Assembly (NCBI GenBank): GCA_964581515.1
Contig: CAZOOV010000010.1
Span: forward strand, 50,247-114,246
Direction of reading: 5' to 3'
Source of the DNA: JACJVV01 sp964581515
GTDB lineage: Archaea; Nanobdellota; Nanobdellia; Woesearchaeales; JACJVV01
DNA length: 64,000 nucleotides
Within the stretch, counting starts at the first letter, position 1, and each line of letters begins with the position of its first letter. Positions 25,781 through 34,802 of this stretch are shown here, one piece after another. The translations under genes were made by a program, and so were the position numbers. The notes under the pieces are model-generated. The model had not been told where the DNA came from, made no database searches, and saw only the letters and a program-made list of their open reading frames with translations.

Positions 25781-26473
25781 ATGAAATATATAGGATTAAT
25801 TGGTGGACTTAGTGCAGAATCAACAAGAGAATATGAAAGAATAATAGTTGAAGAGCATGCTAAAGTGAGAGGTAAAGCAGGACCTTTGATGATGACAGTT
25901 GATTATCTTGATTTGAAAGAATTTGAGGAATTACAAATAGCTCATAGGTGGGACGAGGTTGCTAGTCTGCTAAAAGAATCTATGCGACGATTATCTGTTT
26001 TAAAAGTTGATTTTGCAGCTATTGCCTCGAATACTCCTCATAATGCATATGATTTAATCAAAAATCATTATTCTTTAAAGTTGTTGACTATAATGGACGC
26101 CACTGCTGATGCTGTTAAGAAAGATGGTAAAAATAAAGTGGGTTTTATTGGAACTAAGCCAACAATGGAGTATGGTCTTTTTCAGAAGACTTTTAGTGGT
26201 GAGGGTATTGAGTTATTGATGCCTGATGAAGAGGATAGGCAATATATTGATGATAAGATTTGGGGGGAACTTGTCAAAGGGAAATTTTTAGATGAGACCA
26301 GAAAAGGTTATCTTGATGTGATTAGTAGGCTTCAGAGAAGAGGTGCTCAAGGAATCATTTTGGGATGTACTGAGATTCCACAATTGATAAGACAGGAGGA
26401 TTGTTCAGGAATTAAGGTATATGATACAACAAATATACATGCAAAGGCAATATTAGAATATGCATTGAGGTGA
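25781..26473 (+). CDS. Aspartate/glutamate racemase-family protein, first catalytic Cys replaced
   Basis: 230 residues. The fold signature is clear: IGLIGGLSAESTREYERII at the N-terminus and the second catalytic motif IILGCTEIPQL (Cys ~195). The first motif, normally CNTxH, reads IASNTPH with Ser83 in place of Cys. Aspartate/glutamate racemases use two Cys for two-base catalysis, so this protein is probably not a normal racemase; family members with one Cys replaced can have one-sided or altered activity. TATA-like CTATATAAT at about 25747-25755 lies ~28 nt before the ATG. Confidence 0.85.
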   Translation: MKYIGLIGGLSAESTREYERIIVEEHAKVRGKAGPLMMTVDYLDLKEFEELQIAHRWDEVASLLKESMRRLSVLKVDFAAIASNTPHNAYDLIKNHYSLKLLTIMDATADAVKKDGKNKVGFIGTKPTMEYGLFQKTFSGEGIELLMPDEEDRQYIDDKIWGELVKGKFLDETRKGYLDVISRLQRRGAQGIILGCTEIPQLIRQEDCSGIKVYDTTNIHAKAILEYALR

Positions 26474-26489
26474 TTGTATGTGATAATCT

Positions 26490-26927
26490 TTATTGAGAAT
26501 AAGGTTGAACAGGTTTAGTGGGTGTTATTGGTTTTTTATCTGTCTTAGGGTCATATACTTGATTTAAGGTGCCTACTATGCAATTTAGATCCATTTCTTG
26601 ATCTCTTTTTTTCATTTCTTCAGGATGTCTCATTGAATATATTTTGACTCTTGCTAATGCCTGGACTTCGTCAGCAATAAATCCAGCGAGAGCACCATAT
26701 CCTGCACATTGAACTGTATCTAATTTTGTTACTAATCCTACTGCTGTCCCTATTAATGTCCCGTATACAGCGCCTCTTGCGAAGTGTTTGAATGTGGTAT
26801 ATAAGCCAAGTATCATGCCAACTGCAATATTAGCTGTAGAACCCATTATATGTTCTCTTTCAAGATATGATTCTGTATCACAGATAGGATTTGCTTCATA
26901 TTTTATTAGTTCTGTTAACATTGACAT
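26490..26927 (-). CDS. Unknown membrane protein
   Basis: 145 residues. Two or three Gly/Ala-rich hydrophobic segments (NIAVGMILGLYTTF, GAVYGTLIGTAVGLV, GYGALAGFIADEVQ) lie in the middle, with a polar C-terminus ending in a Pro/Lys/Thr-rich tail (KKPITPTKPVQPYSQ). Glycine-zipper-like spacing suggests packed helices. Not recognised. A TATA box TTTATAACA (about 26950-26958) is ~27 nt before the ATG. Convergent with the racemase-like gene (16 nt gap). Confidence 0.6.
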   Translation of the reverse strand: MSMLTELIKYEANPICDTESYLEREHIMGSTANIAVGMILGLYTTFKHFARGAVYGTLIGTAVGLVTKLDTVQCAGYGALAGFIADEVQALARVKIYSMRHPEEMKKRDQEMDLNCIVGTLNQVYDPKTDKKPITPTKPVQPYSQ

Positions 26928-27075
26928 ATTATATAGGATTGTTTAAGATGTTATAAATTTGTCTGTCTTTTATTCTATATATATAATAGATATAGTGATT
27001 TAGAATAATTATTATTGTTATTAATTCAAATGATACATGTAAATATTTATATAGGTGTAGATTTAGTGAAGAGTG

Positions 27076-28023
27076 ATGATAACAGAATTGATATTACTTG
27101 TTTTTGGGATATTTGTTGTGTGGGCAAGTGCTGAACTTGTAATTAAGGCATCGCAGATTATAGCAGGCTATTTTGGAATCTCTGAGACTTTTGTTGGACT
27201 TACAATACTTTCTATAGGTACAAGTCTTCCTGAACTTGGAACTCATATCGTTGCAAGCATCAACATATTGAAAGGAATAGATGTATCAGATATTGCTGTC
27301 GCTACTAATGTTGGTTCTAATATGGTACAGATTACAGTTGTACTTGGTTTAGTTGGGCTTTTTATGAAGATACATGCAAATAAAGAATTTCTTAAGAAGG
27401 ATTATCTTGTAATGCTTGGTTCTATCATATTATTATTTTTGTTCTCTCTTGATCATAAGATTTCAAGACTTGAAGGATTCATATTTGTAGCATTATATCT
27501 TTGGTATTTATGGTCGTTGGCGAAAGTTGAGCATTTTGCAGAGAAAATACATAATAATCATACAAAAAGAAAAGTTATTGCTCATTTTCTCATTCTTCCA
27601 CTGGGGATATTTGCACTCTTGATGTTCTCAAATATTGTTGTCGGTTCTGCACAGAATCTTGCTGAACAATTGATGATTAGCCAGTCTATGATTGGCGCTC
27701 TTATCATTGGTGTTGGTACATGTATGCCAGAACTTGCTGCATCTATTGTTGCGATATCTAGAAAGTCTTCTGGTATGTCTTTAGGAATACTTGTCGGAAG
27801 CAATATAACAAATCCATTGTTTTGTATCGGTATTGGTGCTATGATATCAAATTATTTCTTAGGATGGAGAGTAATTTTCTATGATATACCTTTTTGGTTC
27901 TTTGCATCTGTAATGGCTTTTATCTTCCTACTACATAAAAAAGATATAGTTAGGTGGCAAGCAATTACTTTGATTGGATTATTTGCTGTTTATGCAGGAA
28001 TAAGAATAATGTTTATTGGGTGA
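27076..28023 (+). CDS. CaCA-family Na+/Ca2+ exchanger
   Basis: 315 residues with about ten membrane helices. Both alpha-repeats that form the ion pathway are intact: GLTILSIGTSLPELGTHI near residue 45 and GALIIGVGTCMPELAASI near residue 210, followed by GILVGSNITNPLF. Exchanges Na+ (or H+) for Ca2+ across the membrane. Together with the P-type ATPase it suggests active Ca2+ export. I chose the ATG at 27076 over the GTG at 27073; the TATA box ATTTATATA (~27045-27053) is ~26 nt upstream. Confidence 0.92.
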   Translation: MITELILLVFGIFVVWASAELVIKASQIIAGYFGISETFVGLTILSIGTSLPELGTHIVASINILKGIDVSDIAVATNVGSNMVQITVVLGLVGLFMKIHANKEFLKKDYLVMLGSIILLFLFSLDHKISRLEGFIFVALYLWYLWSLAKVEHFAEKIHNNHTKRKVIAHFLILPLGIFALLMFSNIVVGSAQNLAEQLMISQSMIGALIIGVGTCMPELAASIVAISRKSSGMSLGILVGSNITNPLFCIGIGAMISNYFLGWRVIFYDIPFWFFASVMAFIFLLHKKDIVRWQAITLIGLFAVYAGIRIMFIG

Positions 28024-28084
28024 TTTCTGAGATTTTATATATTTATAATAAGATAAGACAATATATATATAATATTTTTAATAT

Positions 28085-28168
28085 GTAGAAAGTCTGCTTG
28101 CACGGCGAAATCATAATTCTCCTAACTTAGGATAATTATCGCCTCAATAGGCAAAGCTGACTTTCTAC
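28085..28168. repeat. Structured repeat element, copy 2 (short form)
   Basis: 84-nt element with ends GTAGAAAGTC and GACTTTCTAC (10 bp), a T-T mismatch, GCTTGC/GCAAAGC, GGCG/CGCC and an inner arm with TCCTA/TAGGA. It shares the single-stranded core TGCTTGCACGGCG and ATCGCCTCA...ATAGGCAAAGCT with copy 1 at 16193-16326. In P1 an A-T pair of copy 1 is G-C here, a compensatory change. It lies between the Ca2+ exchanger and the NOG1-like gene, downstream of several TATA-like stretches. Confidence 0.75.
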
Positions 28169-28207
28169 TTACTCTTTTTAGAATTCTTTTTAAATCATTC
28201 ATGCCTC

Positions 28208-29185
28208 ATGGTTGTTATGCATATTGAACTAGGTAAGATTGAGAATGGAGAATGGTATGTCAACAAGGCTTTTAAGAGAGGTAAGACCAGGGTAAATGAT
28301 ACTAAAATTAGAGATAAATCTCTTGTTAGAGCTGAAAAATACAAATTTCTTGAGCATATAAGGCTTAGTGTAGTTAAAGATGCACTTATCAATGATTTAA
28401 ATAGATTTCTTGAGAAATTTCCTAAGTATAATGAACTTGAATCATTTTACAAGCAGCTGTTTGGATGTTTTATTGACGTAGACAAGTATAAAAAGTCTCT
28501 TGGTGCAGTTAAATGGGCAAGAACAAAGATAAATGATATCTTTAGGGTACAAAATAAGAGTTTGGCAAATAAGAAGACTGTTGAGGATATAATGTCTGTT
28601 AGGAATGTGTTTCTTGCTAGGCTTTCTTCTATCATGAAACAGATAGATAAAGAATTGAAATATCTTGATTTATCCAGGATGCAGATTAAAGAGATGCCAA
28701 ATGTTAAGACGTCACTACCTACAATTGCAATAGCTGGGTTTCCTAATGTGGGAAAGTCAACTTTACTTGGTAAACTTACAGGTTCGAAGACTGAAGTAAA
28801 AGCATATGCGTTTACTACAAAAGGTCTTATGATCGGTTATGTTAAAGATGGAGATGATAAAATACAAGTCATTGATACCCCAGGTACTCTTAACAGATTT
28901 GAGAAGATGAATAAGATTGAAAAGATGGCTGATCTTACTCTAAAGCATTTAGCTGAACTTATAGTATATGTATTTGATTTTACTGAGCCATATGACTTAG
29001 GAGAACAATTAAAATTATATCAGGATCTTAAGAAGATGGATAAGAAGATATTAGTGTATTTTAGCAAATCAGATATAATAGATACAAAATTAATCGATGG
29101 ATTTGAAGTAAAAGGCGTGTATAAAGTAGATGATTTGAAGAAGCTTATTCTTGAAAATGTTGAGAAAGTTGAAAAAGAAGAATAA
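28208..29185 (+). CDS. NOG1-like TRAFAC GTPase
   Basis: 325 residues. An N-terminal helical bundle of ~160 residues (RAEKYKFLEHIRLSVVKDAL...) precedes a G domain with G1 GFPNVGKST (~175), G3 DTPGT, and G4 SKSD in the usual N/TKxD position. This order (helical NOG1_N, then Obg/NOG1-type G domain) is that of archaeal NOG1, which works in large ribosomal subunit assembly. The L10e gene lies next to it in convergent orientation. The exact start is uncertain: ATGs at 28208 and 28217 are both near. Confidence 0.85.
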   Translation: MVVMHIELGKIENGEWYVNKAFKRGKTRVNDTKIRDKSLVRAEKYKFLEHIRLSVVKDALINDLNRFLEKFPKYNELESFYKQLFGCFIDVDKYKKSLGAVKWARTKINDIFRVQNKSLANKKTVEDIMSVRNVFLARLSSIMKQIDKELKYLDLSRMQIKEMPNVKTSLPTIAIAGFPNVGKSTLLGKLTGSKTEVKAYAFTTKGLMIGYVKDGDDKIQVIDTPGTLNRFEKMNKIEKMADLTLKHLAELIVYVFDFTEPYDLGEQLKLYQDLKKMDKKILVYFSKSDIIDTKLIDGFEVKGVYKVDDLKKLILENVEKVEKEE

Positions 29186-29216
29186 TAAATTTAATTATTT
29201 AAGTTTTATTCAGGTT

Positions 29217-29744
29217 TTATTCAAGTTTTTTGACCTGAACTATGAAAGAACTAGGTAATCTGTGTCTTGCTTTCATCATGCCAATTCTTGCTTTATCAAG
29301 ATGTTCTTTTGATGTTTTAACTTCAAAGATTTCTTTGCCTTTTTTGATACGAGCAGCAATGCCTACTACTTTACCAAATGACATCTTCATACCAGTACTC
29401 ATACGATCTGCACCTGCACCTGAGGCAAGTGGGTTCTCTCTAAGCATATGATGAGGATAAGCTTTGATCCTGAAGTGATAGTTCTCAACACCTATTCCGT
29501 TCTCAAAGTCCTTATTTACAACCATTCTAGCTGATTCAAGAGCGTTATCACGAATGTTTAGATTACCTCTTGAAACTAAGCAAACAGAATATTCCCAATC
29601 AGTCTTTACTTTGTTCCCCATGTCAAACCTAACTACTTTTGATACTGGAGAAGCTCTAACGAAAGATTTCTTTCTGAACTTGGATTTTCTTGTATATGGC
29701 CTTTCTAGCCTTCTATATGCACAAAATTTTCTTTTTTTTGCCAT
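29217..29744 (-). CDS. rpl10e: 50S ribosomal protein L10e (L16 family)
   Basis: 175 residues, typical for archaeal L10e, a component near the peptidyl transferase centre and A-site. Characteristic segments: FCAYRRLERPYTRKSK at the N-terminus, AYPHHMLRENPLASGAGADRMSTGM in the middle (the conserved HxxR.NxxxxGAGADR loop) and KEHLDKARIGMMKARHRLPS near the end. The TATA-like ATTTAAAAACC (~29768) lies ~28 nt upstream of the ATG, fitting leaderless transcription. Confidence 0.96.
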   Translation of the reverse strand: MAKKRKFCAYRRLERPYTRKSKFRKKSFVRASPVSKVVRFDMGNKVKTDWEYSVCLVSRGNLNIRDNALESARMVVNKDFENGIGVENYHFRIKAYPHHMLRENPLASGAGADRMSTGMKMSFGKVVGIAARIKKGKEIFEVKTSKEHLDKARIGMMKARHRLPSSFIVQVKKLE

Positions 29745-29841
29745 GAATTTGAGAAATTGTAGTTGGTTTTTAAATGTTGTGGTTTTTTATATTGAATCTC
29801 AGTATAATAGTGGATATTGCATTAAAATATTGGAAAATAGC

Positions 29842-31293
29842 CTAAGGATGCAGTCTTTTTTTCATAATTGCTCTTTTTAGCTTAAATGCCATGACTTTGT
29901 GAGGGAATTTCTTCTTTAGAATGTCAAGGTTCTTGTTTACCCATGTCTTTCTTTTCCTGTCATTTCTGATTATATCGAGTGCTTTGTCAATATTTTTGTC
30001 ATTAATCTCATATTTATTTAATCCAACTAATTTGAAATTGTGTTTTTCTATATCGCTCTTGAATACAGGATATTTATATACAATCGGTATGAGTCCTGAT
30101 GATAGAACTTCTAGTAAATTGTTTCCAAATCCTTCTACTTCGCTAAAGTATGTTGCAAATCCTCTAAGTTTAGCAATAATAATCGGATATTCTTCAAATT
30201 TAATATTTGTTTTCTTATTTTCTTCTGCAAAGACAAGGAAAAATTTAGGATGATTATATTCTTTCATTAATTGTCTATATAATTTTTTAAGTTTAGCTTT
30301 TGTACCGTCAGGATTATTGCCTGATACTAGAAAATATAATGCTTTTGTATGTATACCAGTCTCCATCTTTCTTTTTAATAATGCAAATGCATATTTTAGC
30401 GCGAAATCAATTCTTTTTCTTGGGATTACTCTTGTATGTTGAAGACAGAACAATACTTTTGATAATGTGATGTTATTTTTTTTGAGAAGCTGTCTTACTT
30501 TGAATTCATCTAAGAATTTTTCAATATTACTGCAATGAGCGTCAGATTCAATATCTTTATATGAGTCAATGAAGATATCAGTTGTATTGTAAATTACTGC
30601 ATGATTGTTATGTGCTAGTTCATTATATTCATCATGTTCTCTGTGAAGTTTTTTATAATATTTCTGAGCCATATGAAATTGAAGGCTGTTTATGAATATA
30701 GCATACTCTACATATTTTCCTGGTACCCCTTGCAGAAGATATTGGCTTACGTCGTAAGAAGGATTTTTGAAATGTAATCTTTCAAGATGTGAATCATGCC
30801 ACCATAGAATATATTTTGGTGTCTTTTTCTTATTTTTAATTGCATCTTTGTAATATCTGCTTAATGCGACAGATAGTATGAAATTTACAGGATGGGATGT
30901 ATTATGTGCAATAATTATATCTATTTTATTCTTTCTTATGAATTTTTCAATTAATCTTTTTGCATTTGTTATCGCAATCTCAATAATTTCACTGTTTTCT
31001 CCGCCATATCCTTTATTGAAATTTTTGAGCATAATCATATTGACAGGATCTTTTATCCATAATGTAGGTTCAATCTGGACATTCTTATTTTTTATCTTAC
31101 TTCTTCCAGTAAGATAGAATATATTTTTTTTTAGAACTCCCATTCGGTTTCTCATTACTTCTTCAATCTGTCTCATAACTATGGAAACACCATCTGGATG
31201 ACCTAATTGACTATGAATAATACCATATCTAAAACGAGGTATATTATTTCTCTCATATAGAATTTTAGTGCCTGTAGTGCGTTTCTTAGTCAT
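29842..31293 (-). CDS. GT4-like glycosyltransferase
   Basis: 483 residues. GT-B fold glycosyltransferase: N-terminal YGIIHSQLGHPDGVSIVMRQIE (the Gly/Val acceptor-domain loop of GT4) and C-terminal donor site SEVEGFGNNLLEVLSSGLIPIV (the E-x7-E motif). A lysine-rich segment (VLFCLQHTRVIPRKRID) matches the R/K donor phosphate contacts. Transfers a sugar from a nucleotide-sugar to an unknown acceptor. It starts the leftward part of the 29.8-38.5 kb sugar cluster and has its own TATA box (~31315-31324). Confidence 0.85.
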   Translation of the reverse strand: MTKKRTTGTKILYERNNIPRFRYGIIHSQLGHPDGVSIVMRQIEEVMRNRMGVLKKNIFYLTGRSKIKNKNVQIEPTLWIKDPVNMIMLKNFNKGYGGENSEIIEIAITNAKRLIEKFIRKNKIDIIIAHNTSHPVNFILSVALSRYYKDAIKNKKKTPKYILWWHDSHLERLHFKNPSYDVSQYLLQGVPGKYVEYAIFINSLQFHMAQKYYKKLHREHDEYNELAHNNHAVIYNTTDIFIDSYKDIESDAHCSNIEKFLDEFKVRQLLKKNNITLSKVLFCLQHTRVIPRKRIDFALKYAFALLKRKMETGIHTKALYFLVSGNNPDGTKAKLKKLYRQLMKEYNHPKFFLVFAEENKKTNIKFEEYPIIIAKLRGFATYFSEVEGFGNNLLEVLSSGLIPIVYKYPVFKSDIEKHNFKLVGLNKYEINDKNIDKALDIIRNDRKRKTWVNKNLDILKKKFPHKVMAFKLKRAIMKKRLHP

Positions 31294-31353
31294 ATTATAA
31301 GATTTTAGTCTAATGCTATAAATAGTTTACTGATTAAAATCTAATTGATTTAC

Positions 31354-31408
31354 TTTTAAGTTACTTCTAAGTTATTTCTAAGTTATTTCTAAGTTATTTC
31401 TAAGTTAT
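31354..31408. repeat. Tandem repeat, five copies of an 11-bp unit
   Basis: Five head-to-tail units of TTCTAAGTTAT; the first is a variant (TTTTAAGTTAC) and the other four are identical. It lies between two leftward genes of the sugar cluster, downstream of the HAD-kinase fusion stop region and upstream of the GT4 TATA box. The 11-bp period equals one helical turn. Confidence 0.9.
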
Positions 31409-31471
31409 ATCTTATTAAGTAATTTAATTTCTTAATTCTTTAATTAATTTCTTAGTTTTTTAATCTCTGAA

Positions 31472-33175
31472 TTAATTAATCTTAATTTTGTAGAATTCAT
31501 GTTTATTGTTGATAAGTATTCTTATATCTTCTTTTATTTTTTTGTAACATAGATAAGAAATTGGTAAGAATCTATTGACAAAAGTGATGATTTGTGCTTT
31601 AGTCATTCCTTGTCCTTTTTTCTTCTTTAATTCTTTTTCCTGTTCTAATCTCCATTTTATCTGTAATTTGGAAGAATCTTCTTGAAGTATAATCATGTGG
31701 TCTATATATTTCCATATTTTTTGATAAGATTTGATATATTTGATCATTACTTTTGTATGTTTTAATGTGGAATCAAATGATTTGATATTGATTTTATTAT
31801 TTTTGCATATGTTTCTTATCTCTTTTAAGTCTGTATTTGGTAGTCCTACACAATATCCTTCAAATAATATGAAATCAGGACATGTTTTAACTTGTATTGT
31901 TTTTTTTAAAACATCTCCAACCCCTTTATATTTTGATTTATCAAATTGAGGAATATTAAATGGTTTATTTTTCTTTATTCTTTGTAATGTCTTTGTGAGA
32001 AGATTGACACGGTGAGTTCCTGGTAGTCCTCGAGAAATTTGATAATAAGGATTGTCTTTGAACTTATCTTGTAATTTCTTTCTTTCTTTGTATGTCTTAT
32101 AGAAATCATCTATTGAGAAACTTTCTACTTTATATCCCATCATTTCTAAATAATAATCAATATATCTGGCTAATGTGCTTTTTCCAGTACCTTGTCCTCC
32201 TTGGATTCCTATTATTGTTGTATGTTTATTTTTGTAATTAGTCTTTTGATTAGGATTATTATTTGAATTATGTTTTGATATTATGCTTTTTATTGTCGGT
32301 AGGATTATTTTTTTGAATTCTTTTAGAGAATATTTCTTATCTTTATTTATCTTTTTGAAAATCTTAATATGCTGTTTTTTTACTATATCTTTGATTTGAT
32401 TTAAATCTGTTATTTTATAATCTGGTCTTGTTTTGAGTTTCTTATCTTTTCTTAGTTTTGTCTCTTTATTTATTGTAAGGCATGTGAGAAGACCTGCTTT
32501 TTTTGCTGTATCTATATCATTTAACATATCATTTCCTACAAATAAAGCTTCATTAGGTTTAATATTATATTTTCTTAATTCTTCTTTTAGTTTTATGAAT
32601 GATTTTTGATTTGGTTTTGAACATCCTTCTATATATGAATAAAAACTTAATTTTTTGTCAAAGATATTGTACATATTCTTGATTTTTAAATCTTTTTTAA
32701 GAAGATCTTCCATATCAATCTCTGTATAAAACTGAGCATTTGACACTATTCCAATCTTGATGCCTAATTCTTTTAATCTAGATAATGTAAATGATGTATT
32801 AACGTAGAGTTTTCTGTCTGCAAAGATATTTTGGTGTTCTCCTGCAATCTTGAATAAAAAATCTTTATCATATTTTCTTTTGTATCCTATTTTTTTTAGA
32901 ATCATGTTCCATATGTTCTCTATCTTTACTTCAGGGTATTTTATTCCTTTAGATTCTTTTATTTTGTGTACAGTGTTAATAGAATTTATGAAAGCTTCAT
33001 ATATCTCTTCAGGACTTGCGTCAAGAGAATATCTTTTTTTTATCTTTGAGAATGATGAGATAAGTTTATTTTTCCTTACAATAGAATCAGCAAGATCACC
33101 TACATCCTGCTTAAGTAATGTGCCGTATATATCAAAAATGATTGCTTTTATCATGGTTTGTTGTGAATGATTCAT
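31472..33175 (-). CDS. Fusion: HAD-family phosphatase + D-glycerate 3-kinase (GLYK type)
   Basis: 567 residues. Residues 1-~245 are a HAD hydrolase: motif I FDIYGTL, motif II IVSNAQ, motif III Lys in CSKPNQK, motif IV FVGNDMLNDID. From ~310 on is a P-loop kinase: GIQGGQGTGKSTL (~322-334), SIDDFYKTY, SRGLPGTHR, PQFDKSKYKGVGD, LFEGYCVG and the C-terminal MTKAQIITFVNRFLP, all matching plant/bacterial GLYK that phosphorylates D-glycerate to 3-phosphoglycerate. The HAD part could dephosphorylate glucosyl-3-phosphoglycerate (inference from neighbours). TATA CATATAAAAGG supports the start. Confidence 0.88.
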   Translation of the reverse strand: MNHSQQTMIKAIIFDIYGTLLKQDVGDLADSIVRKNKLISSFSKIKKRYSLDASPEEIYEAFINSINTVHKIKESKGIKYPEVKIENIWNMILKKIGYKRKYDKDFLFKIAGEHQNIFADRKLYVNTSFTLSRLKELGIKIGIVSNAQFYTEIDMEDLLKKDLKIKNMYNIFDKKLSFYSYIEGCSKPNQKSFIKLKEELRKYNIKPNEALFVGNDMLNDIDTAKKAGLLTCLTINKETKLRKDKKLKTRPDYKITDLNQIKDIVKKQHIKIFKKINKDKKYSLKEFKKIILPTIKSIISKHNSNNNPNQKTNYKNKHTTIIGIQGGQGTGKSTLARYIDYYLEMMGYKVESFSIDDFYKTYKERKKLQDKFKDNPYYQISRGLPGTHRVNLLTKTLQRIKKNKPFNIPQFDKSKYKGVGDVLKKTIQVKTCPDFILFEGYCVGLPNTDLKEIRNICKNNKINIKSFDSTLKHTKVMIKYIKSYQKIWKYIDHMIILQEDSSKLQIKWRLEQEKELKKKKGQGMTKAQIITFVNRFLPISYLCYKKIKEDIRILINNKHEFYKIKIN

Positions 33176-33228
33176 TAATTTTATTTATTGGTCCTTTTAT
33201 ATGCCTGTCATTATTTATTTCTTAGTTT

Positions 33229-34683
33229 TTATTTATTATTTATGTGGTTATTTCGTTTAAAATAGTTTATCAGTGGTAGGTTATCGAGCTTTGGTTCTTT
33301 CCAATCCTCTTTTTTTGTTGAGAGTGATCTATTAATTATTTCCATTAATTTTTTCCCATACGCCCTTCTAGAATAATTTTTAATTATCTTATTTTTGTTA
33401 TGTTTTATTATCATATCTTGATTCTTATTAAGAAAGTTAATCATCTTCTTTATTTCTGGTTGTTTAGATAATTTTTCGTAATCTATCTTCTCAAGTAGTT
33501 TAATTTTATCATTTACACTATATTTTGTGAAATCTTTTCTGTTTATTAATATCTTTGAGTAGAAATGGTTTAATTTCACACCATTTGCTTCAAAATCAGG
33601 GAATATATATGGCAATCTTCTTCCGATTACTTTCTTTTTTGCAACCCATCCTTCAAGATAAGTAAAACCAAAACCTTCTTGTATTGATGTTGTTATGATT
33701 GCATCACTTATAGAGAATAGGTCTACCATATTATTTTGGTAATGATTTCTTTTTTCTTCTGGTGATATTAATTCATATCCAAAACCAATAGTTACAGGAA
33801 GTTTATGTTTTTTGATATATGCTTTAATCTTATTTCCATATTCTTTGTCTATTGGTGAACTACCTTCTAAAGTAATTAGTAATTGCCATTCATCTTTTAC
33901 ATGATTTAATATATTTAAAATGAGTACTGTTTCTATTATGTTTTTTCTCTTAATTACTTTTAGAGGAGATAATAAAATTTTTTTGTCTGGTTTAAAGTTA
34001 TAATCATGAGTTTTTGCATAGTCGTATAATCTGCTGATTAATATTTTTGTATTCTTTGTTTTTGAAGAGAAGAATTTTGTGTCTATTGAATTGGGATATA
34101 GAGAGATTCTATCTTTTGGAATCCCTATTTTTTGAATAAGTTTCATATCTCTTGAGTTTATTGCAAGATACCAAATATTACTGTTTATTGGATAAGCAAT
34201 TTTACTACCAAATAATCTGTCTTTTTTTCCACTGCAATTTAGCAAAAGTTTAAGCTGAGCAGGTCTGTTTTCTTCAGCAAAATCATGTTGTTGAAGAATC
34301 AGTGCAAATTTCTTATCTTTTAGATCTTCTGCTAAGAGTCCTAATGCAGCTCCAAGATAAGAATTTTTCATAAGATTAACATTATGACAATGTAATATAC
34401 ACGGATGTGTCAAATCTAATCTTTTTTTTATTCTATCTTTCAAAGCTCGTGCTTTTTTCATCAATGCTTCTTTGCTTGGAGCATAGTATTCATCATAATC
34501 TATCTCAGGTATGTCAATTAATTTAATATTCTTATTTTGTTCAAATTTGCCTTTTTTACTAGAATATATGAGATGAGGATTTATTTTTTTGAATCTTTCA
34601 AGAGAAAAGAATATATCTTCAATTACTGTTCTTACACCTGATTGTTTCATATGATGGTGCATGTCATAATAATTGATTTTCAT
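33229..34683 (-). CDS. GT4-family glycosyltransferase
   Basis: 484 residues, GT-B fold. N-terminal HHHMKQSGVRTVIEDI gives the acceptor-domain loop; the donor domain has SPLKVIKRKNIIETVLIL and TSIQEGFGFTYLEGWVAKK (the E-x7-E motif). Such enzymes move a sugar from NDP-sugar to an acceptor. Sitting between the HAD-GLYK fusion and divergent GpgS, it might elongate glucosylglycerate or make a related compatible solute; this is a guess from context. The TATA-like GTTTTTAAATATC (~34705-34713) is ~26 nt from the ATG. Confidence 0.8.
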   Translation of the reverse strand: MKINYYDMHHHMKQSGVRTVIEDIFFSLERFKKINPHLIYSSKKGKFEQNKNIKLIDIPEIDYDEYYAPSKEALMKKARALKDRIKKRLDLTHPCILHCHNVNLMKNSYLGAALGLLAEDLKDKKFALILQQHDFAEENRPAQLKLLLNCSGKKDRLFGSKIAYPINSNIWYLAINSRDMKLIQKIGIPKDRISLYPNSIDTKFFSSKTKNTKILISRLYDYAKTHDYNFKPDKKILLSPLKVIKRKNIIETVLILNILNHVKDEWQLLITLEGSSPIDKEYGNKIKAYIKKHKLPVTIGFGYELISPEEKRNHYQNNMVDLFSISDAIITTSIQEGFGFTYLEGWVAKKKVIGRRLPYIFPDFEANGVKLNHFYSKILINRKDFTKYSVNDKIKLLEKIDYEKLSKQPEIKKMINFLNKNQDMIIKHNKNKIIKNYSRRAYGKKLMEIINRSLSTKKEDWKEPKLDNLPLINYFKRNNHINNK

Positions 34684-34802
34684 GTATTATTTATGTGAAT
34701 ACGATATTTAAAAACCTTTCTAGAGAGTATAAGAAAATGATTTATTTCTGATTTTTTTATGCAAAACATTTATTAATAGAGATGAGAATGGATTTTAATA
34801 GA

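Noticed and set aside
31354..31408. Possible CRISPR array from the 11-bp repeats
   Set aside because: Units are head-to-tail without spacers and far too short; no cas genes are in the window.
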